Part shown: one piece after another, positions 23,589-34,171 of the stretch
Numbering within the stretch: the stretch's first letter is position 1
Layout: every line of letters starts with the position of its first letter
Position numbers and translations under genes: made by a program
The notes under the pieces: model-generated
What the model saw: the letters and a program-made list of their open reading frames with translations, nothing else
Database searches by the model: none
Told to the model about the DNA's origin: nothing
Assembly (NCBI GenBank): GCA_029834535.1
Contig: JAQMWT010000127.1
Coordinates: forward strand, 1-64,000
Source: Chrysophaeum taylorii
Lineage: Eukaryota; Sar; Pelagophyceae; Pelagomonadales; Pelagomonadaceae
Reading direction: 5' to 3'
Length of the DNA: 64,000 bases

Positions 23589-25498
23589 CTTTCGCGCGCC
23601 GAGCGGCTGCTTTTGACGCGAGTTGTCGTTGTCGTCGATATGGCATCGCACCCGCTGACCTCCGGCGGACGTCGTGCGGCCTTCTCCACCTAGTACAACG
23701 AAGCACACCATCTCTTTTTTTTCTCTTTCTTTCGCCACATTCCGTTGTTGACCTCGCTTCTTCTTTTGCACCGAAACAATTAAGTTTCGTCACCGCCGTG
23801 CCGCGTGCCGTGCCATGTATCCCCCGCTTAAGGCACGTCGTAACTCCCATCGAATCATGCTATTGCGCCGGGCTTGGCACAATCCATCGTTGGCTGGATC
23901 TGACGGAGTCTTTCACCACCTTAAAAGCCGGTCCACGCGATATTTCGGGTCTCCACGGATCGAATTCCCCCTGAAGCCCGGGCGTCTGGCTGCTGCTGGG
24001 GCTTCGGCACCACAATCGTCGGAACAACCAAGAGCATTGTTGGCAGTGCGGGCTTTTTAGTATTGGGCTTCTTGATTGCGCAAGTAGGTCGCTCTCAGCT
24101 CGGTATGGTGTCTATCCACCTGCGTGCTCGCCACCAGATCAACCGCGATAATGGGCTGCCATTATAACTTTGAAGGGGGGTCGCCTGCCATGGTCAGTAC
24201 GAAAGAAATTCGTAGCGACGCGAGGAGACTGATGAAGCTGAAGACCGTCGTCGTTGGATGCGGGATACTGCTTGCTTAGAGGTGCCGCGTCTCTTATATA
24301 AATATGGCGGATCGGCGTGAAGATCCACAGGCCCGAACTGTACCTGGCGAGGGGAGGCCGCCTGGGTGCAGGGGTGGGCCCGTGCTTGTTGTTGGCACTT
24401 TGATACCTGGCCAGCCGCCGGGCGCAACGCGAATTGGCTGTTTTACGTCGCCTATTCGAGCTCTCTAAAAACCTTAGATGGGATGGTATCCCGACTATTG
24501 CTCCGAAGTCTGTTGAGCAGACGCGAATATTGCCTCAAATGCATGTGGGTGATGAGTGCCTAGCGAGTTGCTGATGAGATACCGTTTGTTGGCTGTACAA
24601 GTCTGGCGGTTGTGAAGTAGGAGCACGCGTCAACGCTTGCTCTTGGAATGGGCCGTATTTGGGAGGTCAACGATGCCCGTCCACGCGGCAGTCTCCTGGT
24701 AGGTTCGTGGGTTTTAACATGGGGATTGATTCGACTAGAGTGCGATGCGATGATCGACAAACCCGCCGCGGCTGATATTTTGTGAGTTTGTCTTGTCGTT
24801 CGGACTGAGATTGGAGGAGAACTCGGCTGCAATATGGCCCTGGTCCGACCAGAAGCGACATAACCTTGCTGAGCGCATTAGTGAGATAATGCGGGAATAA
24901 GCGCCCTTTCACTATGCCTTTTCCGCGGAAAGCTAGACAAATAACGTTGTGGCGTTATCTCCTTGACCGCGCTCGCCACGCGCACGTGTTCTTGGCGCAT
25001 GCCATCCGAAAAACAAAATGGTGCTTTTCGGCTTGGGCGCGACGAGCACTATACGTACTAAATGGTTCTCTTAATGACTTTGGTGGTGTACCACGGAGTG
25101 CACCTAGAAAGATCCTACTGAGAACCACAAACTCCCTCCCCCGCAGGCGCGAGCGTGTTTCGGGCGGGGTCTTCACCTGCCCCCCTTTGATGCCACGAGA
25201 AAGAGAGGTACTAAATTGCCTGGACTGAATATTCTTTGATCCCGACGACCCACGCACGGGCCCAAGTAACCTGCCGCCTTTCAGGGGGACTAAGGGTCCT
25301 CCTCGGTCGCTCCTTAATTTACACTCTCTTTCTTCCTTCCCCGAGCCGCCGGCGCGAGTTGCCTTCTGCACGGGGTGCCAGCCTGCGATGCCCTACGATG
25401 CTCCACGGCCTTCCGTATTCCGGCGTCTCATGACATCCGACGACATTCGCCTGTCGGGACAAACACTCTAGAGGGTAAGGATTCATTCGCGTTCTACG
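23589..25498. other. 1.9-kb stretch without a recognisable gene
   Basis: No open frame here has domain content or a believable composition, and no splice chain could be built. The sequence is less GC-rich than the neighbouring genes. No inverted terminal repeats, tRNA-like fold or long simple repeat was noticed by eye. It may be decayed element DNA or long UTR/regulatory sequence. Confidence 0.5.
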
Positions 25499-25942
25499 AT
25501 GATGTTGAGGCTGGGTCGCTCATCGTTGGCGGCCACCGCGCGCGCGAGGCCTCCTTTGGCAGGTTTGCCACTCTCCCGTTGGGTGAGCGGTGATAGAGCG
25601 CTCATGAAGAAGGTCAAGGACGCCGAAAGGCAGGCGTTGTTGAGCATCCTCGACGCTAACGGACCATTGACGTCGAAAGAGCTGTGGGCCAAGTATCAGG
25701 CGCTCGGCGACGCCACGCCGAGCAAAGCGAGCAAAGCGAAGATGAAAAGGACTCTCAAAGTACTCAAAAGCAAGTCGCTCGTCAAGGCGCGGCCCCACGA
25801 GGGCTCGTCGTACCGTTACCATGTCATCTGGAACAAGTACGAGCAACGTTACAAGCCCAACCCTGGCGACCTCGCAAACGACGCCCCGCCGACTGACGCG
25901 GAGGCGGCTCCCGACCCCTCAACGCCCCCAATCTCGGCCTAG
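25499..25942 (+). CDS. Small mitochondrial-type protein with a winged-helix-like core
   Basis: A single exon of 147 residues. The N-terminus is Arg/Ala/Ser-rich without acidic residues (RLGRSSLAATARARPP), like a mitochondrial presequence. The middle (LLSILDANGPLTSKELWAKY ... KMKRTLKVLKSKSLVKARPH) has the helix-turn-helix plus wing pattern seen in some small ribosome-associated proteins. The tail is Pro/Asp-rich. A mitoribosomal or mitochondrial RNA-associated role is a guess from this shape only; no family is firmly recognised. Confidence 0.55.
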   Translation: MMLRLGRSSLAATARARPPLAGLPLSRWVSGDRALMKKVKDAERQALLSILDANGPLTSKELWAKYQALGDATPSKASKAKMKRTLKVLKSKSLVKARPHEGSSYRYHVIWNKYEQRYKPNPGDLANDAPPTDAEAAPDPSTPPISA

Positions 25943-26187
25943 TCATCAACGTAGCGCGAAGCGCGCTGGCTAAGACGCCATTTAACTGGCGAGGCTTCGA
26001 GGGCGTGGGAATGGGCGAAGTTATGCGTGGTCTGCTCTTATGAGCAGCACCACGAAGGAAACGTACGAACCATCGCACCAGATCTACCTCCATAAAAGCG
26101 CATAGTAATCAAGTCGTGCGAGATCACAACGGATCGTTGTTCAGAGCTCACCTAACGGTACGCAGATCAACGGACCGCGAAGGCGAG

Positions 26188-29116
26188 ATGGAGCTCAGCA
26201 GCCCGCTCGAATCACCCTGGCCCAAGGAGGTGTGCTTGAAGTACGTCGAAGAGCTGCGGGTGGCGTTGGAGAACGAGAAACGATCCGTACGCAATTGGAA
26301 CGAAGGCCTCGAAGGCGACGCGAGTCCGGCTCTCGTGAGCAATCATATGGAATTCGCCGATGCAATTCTTAACATGCCCTTCGCAGGTGGCCGCGCTCAA
26401 AGGTGTGCGCGAGAACATTGGCCACGAGGAGTCGGTGACGTGGTTTGTAGAGGCCGGACTCGTAGAACTAATTGCGGCGCGGCTGCGGCGGTGCCCGCCG
26501 GCGGACGAACGGCCTTTGTTGCGATGGGGTCTGTACGCGACGTACGCGAGCGCCCCCGGGTTGCGCCCCGCGCTGCGGGCGGTCTGGGGCCGCGAGCTGG
26601 CGGAGTTCGCGCGTGCGCCGACGTGGCGCTGGGTGATCGCGCCTTTGCTCGGCGCGCTCCGGTGCGTGATCGACGGCATGGCGTCGCCGGCGGCGTCGAC
26701 CGATGCCGTCGTGTCTCGTCTCGTCGCCGACGTGCTCGCCCCGCTGCACCGGCCCAACGAGTACGCCGAGTGGCGCGACCAGCTGCCGCTTTTTGGCACG
26801 TACCACGCCGAGCTCTCGGCGTGCATGGTCGCTGCGATCCGAAAGGTCTCGAAGGCGGGCTCGGCGGCCGTCCGCGCCGTCCTTGACTCGTGGCCGACGA
26901 TTGCCGTGGCGAGCACGTCCAAGGAGATCGCGCTGCTCGGCGAGCTCGAGGAGCTGCTGACGGCCCGCGAGTCGCAGCGCGCGGGTTCGCCGTACGCGTT
27001 GTGCGAGGCCTGCTTCGACGACGTGCTCGCGGTCGTTTTGAACCGCTTGTCCGTCTGCATATCGTCGGAGAACTGGCGCCTCGTCGAGCGCGCGCTACAC
27101 ATGTGGCGCCGCGAGGACTTCGTCTCGCGGTTTGCCAGGCGTGCGAAGGAAACGTGCGCGCACGTTCTCCCGGCGCTCCTCCGCGACGGCGCCCCGCACT
27201 GGAACCCGACGGTCAATCGCATGACGGTGCTCGTCATCGACCGCCTCGCCGCGATGGGCGATCGAGCGTTCGAGGCGGCGGCCAAGACGCTCGCGGCGCC
27301 GAACAAAAGCGCGTCGCCCAATCCCGCGGCCACCAAGGACGACACGCCGGCGCCGGCGGTCATGCACGAGCCGCCTGCGATGGCGGCCGTTGGCTCGCTC
27401 ACGCGCGACATGCGAGGCTGGCGACCGGGCTCGGGCGCGCCGCCGCCGGCCTCGGTCACGGGCGTCGCCCCGTGGGCCACATCCGTGCCGGTTTCCCACC
27501 ACCAGTCTCGAGGAGGAGGCAGAGTGGGTGTTGGCGAGACGACGACGACGACGACGACGACGACGTTGGGAAGTATCGAGGAGGGCGACGACGGGATGAC
27601 GCGCGTGCGCAAGTTCAAGGCGGCGTGCGCGACGCTGGCCGCGCAAAGCGGCGGCGGTTTCGGGGGGACTACTGCCGAGGAGTCGCAAAAGGAGTGGGCG
27701 GCCCAGCTGACGGCCGAAGCGCCGTTGAGGTTGCCGGAACTGAAGTTTCACGACCTCGTGTTTGGGCGCGAACTGGGTACGGGTGCGTTCGGCGTGGTGA
27801 AATATGCCAAGCGGATCGTGCGCGTCGGCGAGAAGGCGGGCGGCCGCGCGAGCGGGGACCCATCGACGCAAGGGGTCGCGCTATCGCGAGCCCACTGGCC
27901 CGACTTCGCGGTCAAGGTCGTGTCGCGGCAGAAAGTGGAGTTCCATCGGTACGAAGGATCGATCGCTCGAGAAATTTGCGTGCTGCGAGAGCTCAACCAC
28001 CCGGGCGTGGCGCGCCTCGTGTCGGCGTTCAAGTGGCGCGACGACGTCTACCTCGTGCTCGAGTACGCCGGCGGCGGCGACCTGCACGAAACCATCGCCG
28101 CCGACGGGGCCTTGGATTTGCCGTCGACGCGCTTCGTCGTCGGGTCGATCGTCGCGGCGCTCCAGTCGATCCACGACGCCGGCTTTGTCTACGCCGACCT
28201 CAAGCCCGAGAACGTTCTTCTGACGTCGGCCGGTCACGTCAAGCTCACCGACTTCGGCGCCTGCCGCGGCGCCACGCCCGAAGCCCGGGACCCGCTCGAC
28301 GAGGCGGCCGCCCAGGCCCTGGCCACCCTCCGCGACGGCGATTGGCGTGATACCACCACCACCACCAGCGCGACCAAGGCCGCCGCCGCCGCCGGGGAAC
28401 GCGGCGACCACTCCCAGAGGCCGCCGTTCGACGCCGACGACTACCGGCGCGTCGAGGGCACTGTCCTCTATCTTTCACCAGAGGTTGTACGCGGCGCGGC
28501 GCCCGGTCCTGCGGCTGATGTGTGGGCGCTCGGCTGCGTCGTCCACTTTTGCGTCGAGGCGAGGCCGCGCTTCGAGGCAAACTCGGACGAGGAAGCCAAA
28601 GCCCAAATCTTGAAGTTCGATTCTCCGAGCGCGACGTTCGTGACGGCGACGCCGCCCGAGGCCGTCGCTTTCGAACGGTACCTCCTCGAGCCTCACGAGG
28701 CCACGCGACCACTCCTTGTGGACGTCAGCACGCACGCCTTCTTCGCCGGCATCGACGTCCACTCGCTCTACCGCTCGGCGGCGGTCTCGCCGCTCGGACG
28801 CGCCGAGGCCAAACGAGAGCGCATCGTGCCACCGTCGGATGCCAAATGGGCCCAACGACAGTACTCGATGATTTGGGCCCCGCTCGAGACCGCCGATCTT
28901 GTCGCCAAGCGCGAGGAGCGAGAGTTCGGCGTCTGGATCCACGTCGACGTCGTCGCCGAGTCTCCGAGCGAAGCTGGAGTCCCGTTTTCTGCCGCGACCG
29001 CGGCGTCGGCAGAAAATTTCCACGTTTATCCGTCAAAAAAGGACGGCAACCAGCCCAAGCCCCGATCCCCAAACCCCCAATCCGAGCTCGCTATGATTGA
29101 TGAAGATGAAGAGTAA
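26188..29116 (+). CDS. PP2A B56-type regulatory subunit fused to a PDK1-like protein kinase
   Basis: Exons 26188-26334 and 26387-29116 (52-nt intron, in phase) give 958 residues. About residues 50-365 form a B56 (B') HEAT-like domain: LLGALRCVIDGMASP, VLAPLHRPNEYAEWRDQLPL, STSKEIALLGELEELL, WRLVERALHMWRREDFVSRF and HWNPTVNRM, all in the order of PP2A B56 subunits. A Gly/Thr-rich linker follows. About residues 500-850 form a Ser/Thr kinase: Gly-loop GRELGTGAFGVVKY, FAVKVV lysine, YADLKPENVLL (Tyr-Ala replaces His-Arg of HRD), TDFGACRG, a long activation loop, LYLSPEVV and DVWALGC, closest in style to PDK1/AGC. The large exon is uninterrupted through both domains. The B56 N-terminal repeats seem short. 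B56 normally guides PP2A to substrates; a cis kinase would couple opposing activities. Confidence 0.88.
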
Positions 29117-29565
29117 CGCCGCGCCTCCGCGTCTTCTTGATCCCCGACAGCTTGCTCGTTCGAGGCGCCGACGACTCGCGTCCCGTGCTCCGCCAAGCCC
29201 CTCATTACCGAGTGAGTGTGCAACCCATTTCTTCTAGTTGCGATGACGTTTGAAATCTTCGTCCTCCTCTGGTTTTTGCATCCAGAAAACAACTCCCCGT
29301 GGTCATACATCCATCCATCCATCCATCCCCTCGTCGCGACCGACCGACCGACCGACCGCAATCACCGCCAGAAAAAAAACAACAAAGGGCCGCCGCCGCC
29401 GCCGCCGCCACCGTTTTATGCATTCACCAGTCTTTAAATTATTTGAACCTGGCTGCTAGACCGAAGAAACGACGAAAAACCACCACCACCACGGTAGCGT
29501 ACACCCCGCGCGTGTCCTTCCTTACTAAAAAAAGAGTAGTAGTGGTAGTAGTAGTAGTAGTAGTA
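29117..29565. other. Intergenic 3'-3' region with simple repeats
   Basis: Between the convergent ends of the B56-kinase and FATP genes. It holds (CATC)n at about 29309-29330, (CGAC)n at 29338-29357, a (CCG)n run near 29391-29412 and (TAG)n at about 29535-29566. No gene seen. Confidence 0.7.
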
Positions 29566-31572
29566 TTAGAGGCGCAGGTCGCCGCTCGCGACGCGCGCGA
29601 GGGCGTCGTCGGTGAGCGGGACAAATGCTTGAAGGTTTGGGTCGCGGACGTAGAGGGGGTCCGGCCGGCAGCGGGACGGGTCGATCCCGTCGCTGAGAAA
29701 GTCATTTTTCAGGTACTTGTGTGTGACCGTCTTCGGGAGGTGGTTGACGAGTCTGAGGAAGCGCGGCACCGCGAACGGCGCGAGGCCGGATTCGCGTTCG
29801 AGGATGGCGTAGAGGTCGATTGGCCAGGTCGGAGGTGCGTCGGGCTGAAGCACGAGCGCGAGGACGCCGCACTTGCCGAGACCGCTGTTTTTCCCGGGCA
29901 CGCGAACACCGTAGGCCACGGTCTCGACGACGAGGTGATGCGCGACGTCGAGGACGGCCCGCTGGAGTTCGACGGTCGAGACGTTCTCTCCCTTCCATCG
30001 GAAGGTGTCTCCCGTGCGGTCGAGGAAGTAGACGAAGCCGACGCGGTCCATGGTAACGAGGTCGCCCGAGCGGAAGTAGGCGTCACCGGACCGTTTGACG
30101 TCGGTGATCACCTTCCGGCGCGTGGCAACGCTGTCGGCGTAGCCGTCGAAGCTCCTGCTCGGATCTGCCACGTCGATGCGACCCAGAAGTTCGCCCGGCT
30201 CGTTTGGTTTCGCCGCGATACAGAGGCCGCGGGCATCGCGCGCGAGCTGGGGCGCGCCCGTAGCGCGCTCGTCGACGACGTCGGCGTCAATCTGGAGCTT
30301 GGCGACAAATATGGGGTAGAGCCAAAGGAAGGGCCGCGGGACGAGGCCGCACGCGCCCGTGACTCCGGCGTTGTTGAACAAATTGACGTTTCCCTCCGTC
30401 GAGCCGTAGAACTCGATGATGCGTCGGATGCCATACCGGCGCTTGAACGCGTCCCAGGCGTCGCGTGGTAACCCGTTGCCAAAGGCGAACCGGAGCCCCA
30501 CTACGCTGTTCGTCGGCGCGTCGACCAAATATCGCGCCATTTCGCCGACGTACAAACACCCCGTCGCGCGCGACACGGCAAGATCCGTGGCAAAGCGCGA
30601 CGCCGAGAACTTCCGACGCAACACGAGGCAGCAGCCTCCGCGGACGACGCCCCAGAACCCCAGCAGCCCCGCCGTCGCGTGGTAGAGCGGGAGCGCGCAG
30701 TACACGCGGTCGTTCGGCTTCAATCGTGCCAGCGTCGCGAGGCACGTCCCGGCCGCCCACGCGCGCGCCGGCGAAATCTTCGCCGCCTTCGGCAGTCCGG
30801 TTGTCCCGGACGTGTACACGTACGCAAAGACCTCTGGAGCTTGATGTTGTCGTCGACTCGGCGACGTCGTTTGCTGGCCGCCGCGCCGGCGGTGGCGTAT
30901 CCACGACGCGCACCGTCGCGACCACCGCGCCGCGCGCCGCTTGCCGTCGTCGTCGTCGCGCCGCGACGACGACGACGACGACGACGACGGTCGCGGTGCA
31001 GGCCGCAGCGGCAACACGAGCTGCGGCCCGCCGGCGACGTTGGGAGTCACGACGAGACCTCCGCCAAACGATAGTCTCGTCGCCTCGGCGAACTCGGCGT
31101 CGGCGACGGCCAGACGCGGCCGTCGGTCGCCGAGGGCCTCCCCCAAGGCGTGCGCGAGCGGCCCGCCGCGCAGCGCGACGTTGATCAACGCGGCACGGCA
31201 CCCCGCCTTGGCCACGCCCAACAACACCACGCAGAACTCGCACGAGGTCCCCATAACCATCGCGACCGTCTCGCCCGGATCCGTCTTCGGGTCGAGCCAC
31301 CGCGCGACCGCGTCCGACAGCTCGTCCGCCTCGGCATAGCTCAAGCTCCGTAACGCCATCCCTGTCTCCTCCCCAGCCGCGACCAAAAACGGGGCCTCGC
31401 CGCGCTGCGACGCGCGTTCCTTCCACTCTGTCAGCACGTTCCACTTTCGCCCCGCTCGCGCCTCGCGCGCAACTCGCCGTCCAATTTTTTTCGCGCGCAT
31501 CAGCAACAACAGCAAGTCGACCAACGCCCAGATCAGCTCTACGACAAAGCTTGCCCATTCGATCAAGATCAT
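29566..31572 (-). CDS. Very-long-chain acyl-CoA synthetase / fatty-acid transport protein (FATP, SLC27-like)
   Basis: A single exon of 668 residues. A hydrophobic N-terminal helix (VVELIWALVDLLLLLM) anchors it to a membrane. AMP-binding motifs follow: VYTSGTTGLPKAAKIS (P-loop), EFYGSTEGNVNLFN (FATP-specific form of the adenylation motif), YFRSGDLVTMDRVGFVYFLD, RTGDTFRWKGENVSTVEL and the C-terminal YLKNDFLSDG region. These features separate FATP/ACSVL proteins from ordinary long-chain synthetases. It would activate long or very long fatty acids to acyl-CoA, trapping imported fatty acid at the ER, peroxisome or plasma membrane. A Ser/Asp-rich low-complexity insertion near residues 185-235 is unusual. 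Confidence 0.93.
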   Translation of the reverse strand: MILIEWASFVVELIWALVDLLLLLMRAKKIGRRVAREARAGRKWNVLTEWKERASQRGEAPFLVAAGEETGMALRSLSYAEADELSDAVARWLDPKTDPGETVAMVMGTSCEFCVVLLGVAKAGCRAALINVALRGGPLAHALGEALGDRRPRLAVADAEFAEATRLSFGGGLVVTPNVAGGPQLVLPLRPAPRPSSSSSSSSRRDDDDGKRRAARWSRRCASWIRHRRRGGQQTTSPSRRQHQAPEVFAYVYTSGTTGLPKAAKISPARAWAAGTCLATLARLKPNDRVYCALPLYHATAGLLGFWGVVRGGCCLVLRRKFSASRFATDLAVSRATGCLYVGEMARYLVDAPTNSVVGLRFAFGNGLPRDAWDAFKRRYGIRRIIEFYGSTEGNVNLFNNAGVTGACGLVPRPFLWLYPIFVAKLQIDADVVDERATGAPQLARDARGLCIAAKPNEPGELLGRIDVADPSRSFDGYADSVATRRKVITDVKRSGDAYFRSGDLVTMDRVGFVYFLDRTGDTFRWKGENVSTVELQRAVLDVAHHLVVETVAYGVRVPGKNSGLGKCGVLALVLQPDAPPTWPIDLYAILERESGLAPFAVPRFLRLVNHLPKTVTHKYLKNDFLSDGIDPSRCRPDPLYVRDPNLQAFVPLTDDALARVASGDLRL

Positions 31573-31750
31573 CCCCTCGAGCCGCCGCCGCCGTTGATGC
31601 TGCTGATTGGCAAGAATAAAAGAAGAAGAACCCCAAGCCGTACCCTAGGTAATAACGGCGGAGCAGGATCCGAAAAGAAAGATTTTGTGCGGCGTGGTAC
31701 AAATTTTGTTCGTGGCGTCGTCGTCGCCTCGACATAAGTTATTATTATTC

Positions 31751-32239
31751 ATGGGCCACAACCCAGTGTTGGGACCGGGCGGGCATTACTACCACCCGAG
31801 CTTGGACACCCCAATTTCGGCGTCCCGGTTCACGAACTGCTTGCCACCAAACAAAATTGTGACAGTGACGCACCAATATATCGTGCCGCAGCCTGGAGCA
31901 TTTCCCCGGTTCGTCGACGATGCCTCCTGGTGCGCGGAATGCCATCACGCCCTCTATTCTCATTCTCCTCCTCACTGCGGCGGCGGCGCGCGTGCTGGGT
32001 CTCCTTATCCGGGAAAAAAAAAAATGAGTTTTTCTTCACGTTGTCGACGCGGCACGTTGTTAGCCGACGACAGCTCGAGTTTCCTCCCCCCAAAACTCAC
32101 GCCCGACACTTGTGATTCCGAGGCCTTCTCTCCGACAAAAAAGACGGACGAGACGATGACGCCCCATCACCTCTCCTACGAAGACTGGCGCGCGAAGACG
32201 CTGAGTTCGGAGTCCTTGCGCCTCCTCTCAAAAAAATAA
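31751..32239 (+). CDS. Small hypothetical protein
   Basis: An open frame of 162 residues from the Met at 31751. The first 70 residues (NPVLGPGGHYYHPSLDTPIS, NCLPPNKIVTVTHQYIVPQP, SWCAECHHAL) have the look of a conserved small protein with a CAEC motif. The middle is low-complexity around a poly-A run and may be an intron. The end (MTPHHLSYEDWRAKTLSSES) again looks coding. Family not recognised; exon structure uncertain. Confidence 0.4.
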   Translation: MGHNPVLGPGGHYYHPSLDTPISASRFTNCLPPNKIVTVTHQYIVPQPGAFPRFVDDASWCAECHHALYSHSPPHCGGGARAGSPYPGKKKMSFSSRCRRGTLLADDSSSFLPPKLTPDTCDSEAFSPTKKTDETMTPHHLSYEDWRAKTLSSESLRLLSKK

Positions 32240-32315
32240 TAAAAACATGTACAACGCTATATCATCTCGGCCCCGCCCCGCAGATAATATTGATACGCAC
32301 CGATCATCTATCTAT

Positions 32316-33848
32316 CTATCTCGACGTTGCGTGCGCCAAGGAGCGAAAGGTGCGTCGCGCGTCTTCCTCGTCTTCGGAAAGAGTAGCGGGCCGGACGAGC
32401 TCGTACTTGGCGTGCTGAAAGTTCCGGGAAGGCGGCCTTTTTCGTGTGATGTCGCCGTTATGATCGTCGTCGTCATCGTCATCATCATCGTCGTCGGGCG
32501 AGAAAGAAGAGTCGCCGACGACGTGGCCATCCTCGACCAGACCCTCAAATTTGGCGCCGACCTGGACCGAAAAGAAGAGGAGGATAATGGAAATGATAAA
32601 GGCCGGGACGTTGCCATACTGGGGGAGATGTTCGCGGAGATAGGGTGAGCGCTGCACGACGTCGTTGATCGCCGAGCCGACGGCCTTGGCGGAGCGGGCG
32701 CCGACGACGTCGATCCAGGCCTTGGCCTTGAATTTGATGTCGTTGGTGGTGGGAACGTAGAGCATTTCGAGGGCGGGTTCGTTGAGAGCGTAGGTCAAAG
32801 CCTTCAAAAGGGCCGTCGTGACGAAGAGGGTCTGGAGCGAGGGAAAGGCGTAGGCGACGAGGGTCGCGAGGACGAGCAGGATCGGAAATACCAACAACGT
32901 CATCGGAAGGCCAAGGCTACGGACAACGTAGGAAAATCCCGCCAAGGAAAAGACGAAGGATATCGTGTTGACGGTCTGGCCAAAGTTTCCCATGAGGGCT
33001 GCGAACTCCTCGGCGCCGCGCTCGTCGGTGTCGTAGCGCGCCCTCCCGATGATCTTCATCTCGAAGTCGAGGACGGTGAGGACGACTTCGTAGAGCGTCG
33101 ATATGACGAGGAGGTTCGTGACGTAGGAGTGCTTGAGGACGAGCTCGAAACCATCGAACAAGCGCCGCTCGAAGGAGGAGGTTTGATGGGTTTTCGGCGC
33201 CGGCTCGACGTCCCACAACAGCTCGTACCCCCGGACCATCGCGCATACCGCGAGACACGATCCGCCCCCGAGCACGAACAAAAAGGATATGTGGAGGGCT
33301 CGGGCTTGCGTGGCGAGCGTCGACCCGAAAATTGCGCCCAACTGCGCGAAGGCCACGATGAGCCCGTACGACGATTTGGCGTCCTCTAAGTCGATCGACG
33401 CGTTAGTGAACGCCCAGAATAAAGCGACGGCAAGCGATCCGTAGGACTCGATCGCAAAGTAGCACAACCATCCGAGGATACGAGAGGGCTTGGGAACCGT
33501 GTTTTCCATCCCGATCGTCCGGTGCGCGAGACACCCGCCGAGTACCACGAAAAGCACCGCGTAAAACGAACCAACCACGTAGAACAGCGACGGCTTCGAG
33601 ACGCGGTCGATCAACCCGTTGTAGGCGCTCACGATCACCAAGGTCACGCACACAGACAGTAATTTCGCCTTTGGTTGGTACTCGAGTCCCACGGTCGTCG
33701 CGAGCACGGTGTCTTTGAGTGAATCGAGCAGCCAAAACCCACCAATGATGCAGCACAGCAACGCCGAAAGGTACATCACCCGCGGCATCTCCTTCCACGA
33801 GATGTCCCCATACAGCACTTCCAGCACCCGCGACCACCGCGACATCAC
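32316..33848 (-). CDS. NTT-type ATP/ADP (nucleotide) transporter
   Basis: A single exon of 510 residues with about eleven hydrophobic helices. Family features of TLC/NTT nucleotide transporters are visible: WLLDSLKDTVLATTVG in helix 1, ALFWAFTNASIDLEDAKSSY, FAQLGAIFGSTLATQ, and the C-terminal DIKFKAKAWIDVVGARSAK. NTT proteins exchange ATP for ADP or import nucleotides, in algae mostly at plastid envelopes. No clear bipartite plastid presequence is seen before helix 1, so the membrane is unknown. The C-terminus carries a long Asp run encoded by (GAT/GAC)n near 32463-32500. Confidence 0.85.
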   Translation of the reverse strand: MMSRWSRVLEVLYGDISWKEMPRVMYLSALLCCIIGGFWLLDSLKDTVLATTVGLEYQPKAKLLSVCVTLVIVSAYNGLIDRVSKPSLFYVVGSFYAVLFVVLGGCLAHRTIGMENTVPKPSRILGWLCYFAIESYGSLAVALFWAFTNASIDLEDAKSSYGLIVAFAQLGAIFGSTLATQARALHISFLFVLGGGSCLAVCAMVRGYELLWDVEPAPKTHQTSSFERRLFDGFELVLKHSYVTNLLVISTLYEVVLTVLDFEMKIIGRARYDTDERGAEEFAALMGNFGQTVNTISFVFSLAGFSYVVRSLGLPMTLLVFPILLVLATLVAYAFPSLQTLFVTTALLKALTYALNEPALEMLYVPTTNDIKFKAKAWIDVVGARSAKAVGSAINDVVQRSPYLREHLPQYGNVPAFIISIILLFFSVQVGAKFEGLVEDGHVVGDSSFSPDDDDDDDDDDDHNGDITRKRPPSRNFQHAKYELVRPATLSEDEEDARRTFRSLAHATSR

Positions 33849-34171
33849 TCCTCAGTGCAAACAGGGCCTTCAAATTCTATTCGCGGTCACGACGACGACA
33901 ACGACGACGGCTCTTCGCTGCTCCTATGTGTTGTGATTTTAGTTCCGTTGAGAAATCAACGGGTTATTACTCTTTCTTTTTCGGACAGACACCCAGGAGT
34001 GTCTGAAGACAGACACCCAGGAGTAGAGACTGACTGACTGACTGACTGACTCCCCCTCGTGCGCAGCGGCGCCCGCGTCATCTTTATACACATCCGGGCG
34101 GGCAAAAAAATCCTTGTGTCTGTGGCGGCGGTGTTTTCTGCAACGTAAGCGCAGACAGGCAGGCAGATCCC
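33849..34171. other. Spacer with short direct repeats at the left edge of the mobile island
   Basis: Contains two direct copies of ACAGACACCCAGGAGT (at about 33983 and 34008) followed by a (GACT)n tract at about 34026-34050. These lie between the host NTT gene and the transposon-like region and might mark an element end, but no matching inverted copy was found on the right side. Confidence 0.45.

Noticed and set aside
33983-34050. Direct repeats and (GACT)n as the left terminal repeat of the P-type transposon
   Set aside because: No inverted partner was found at the right side, so it cannot be called an element end.
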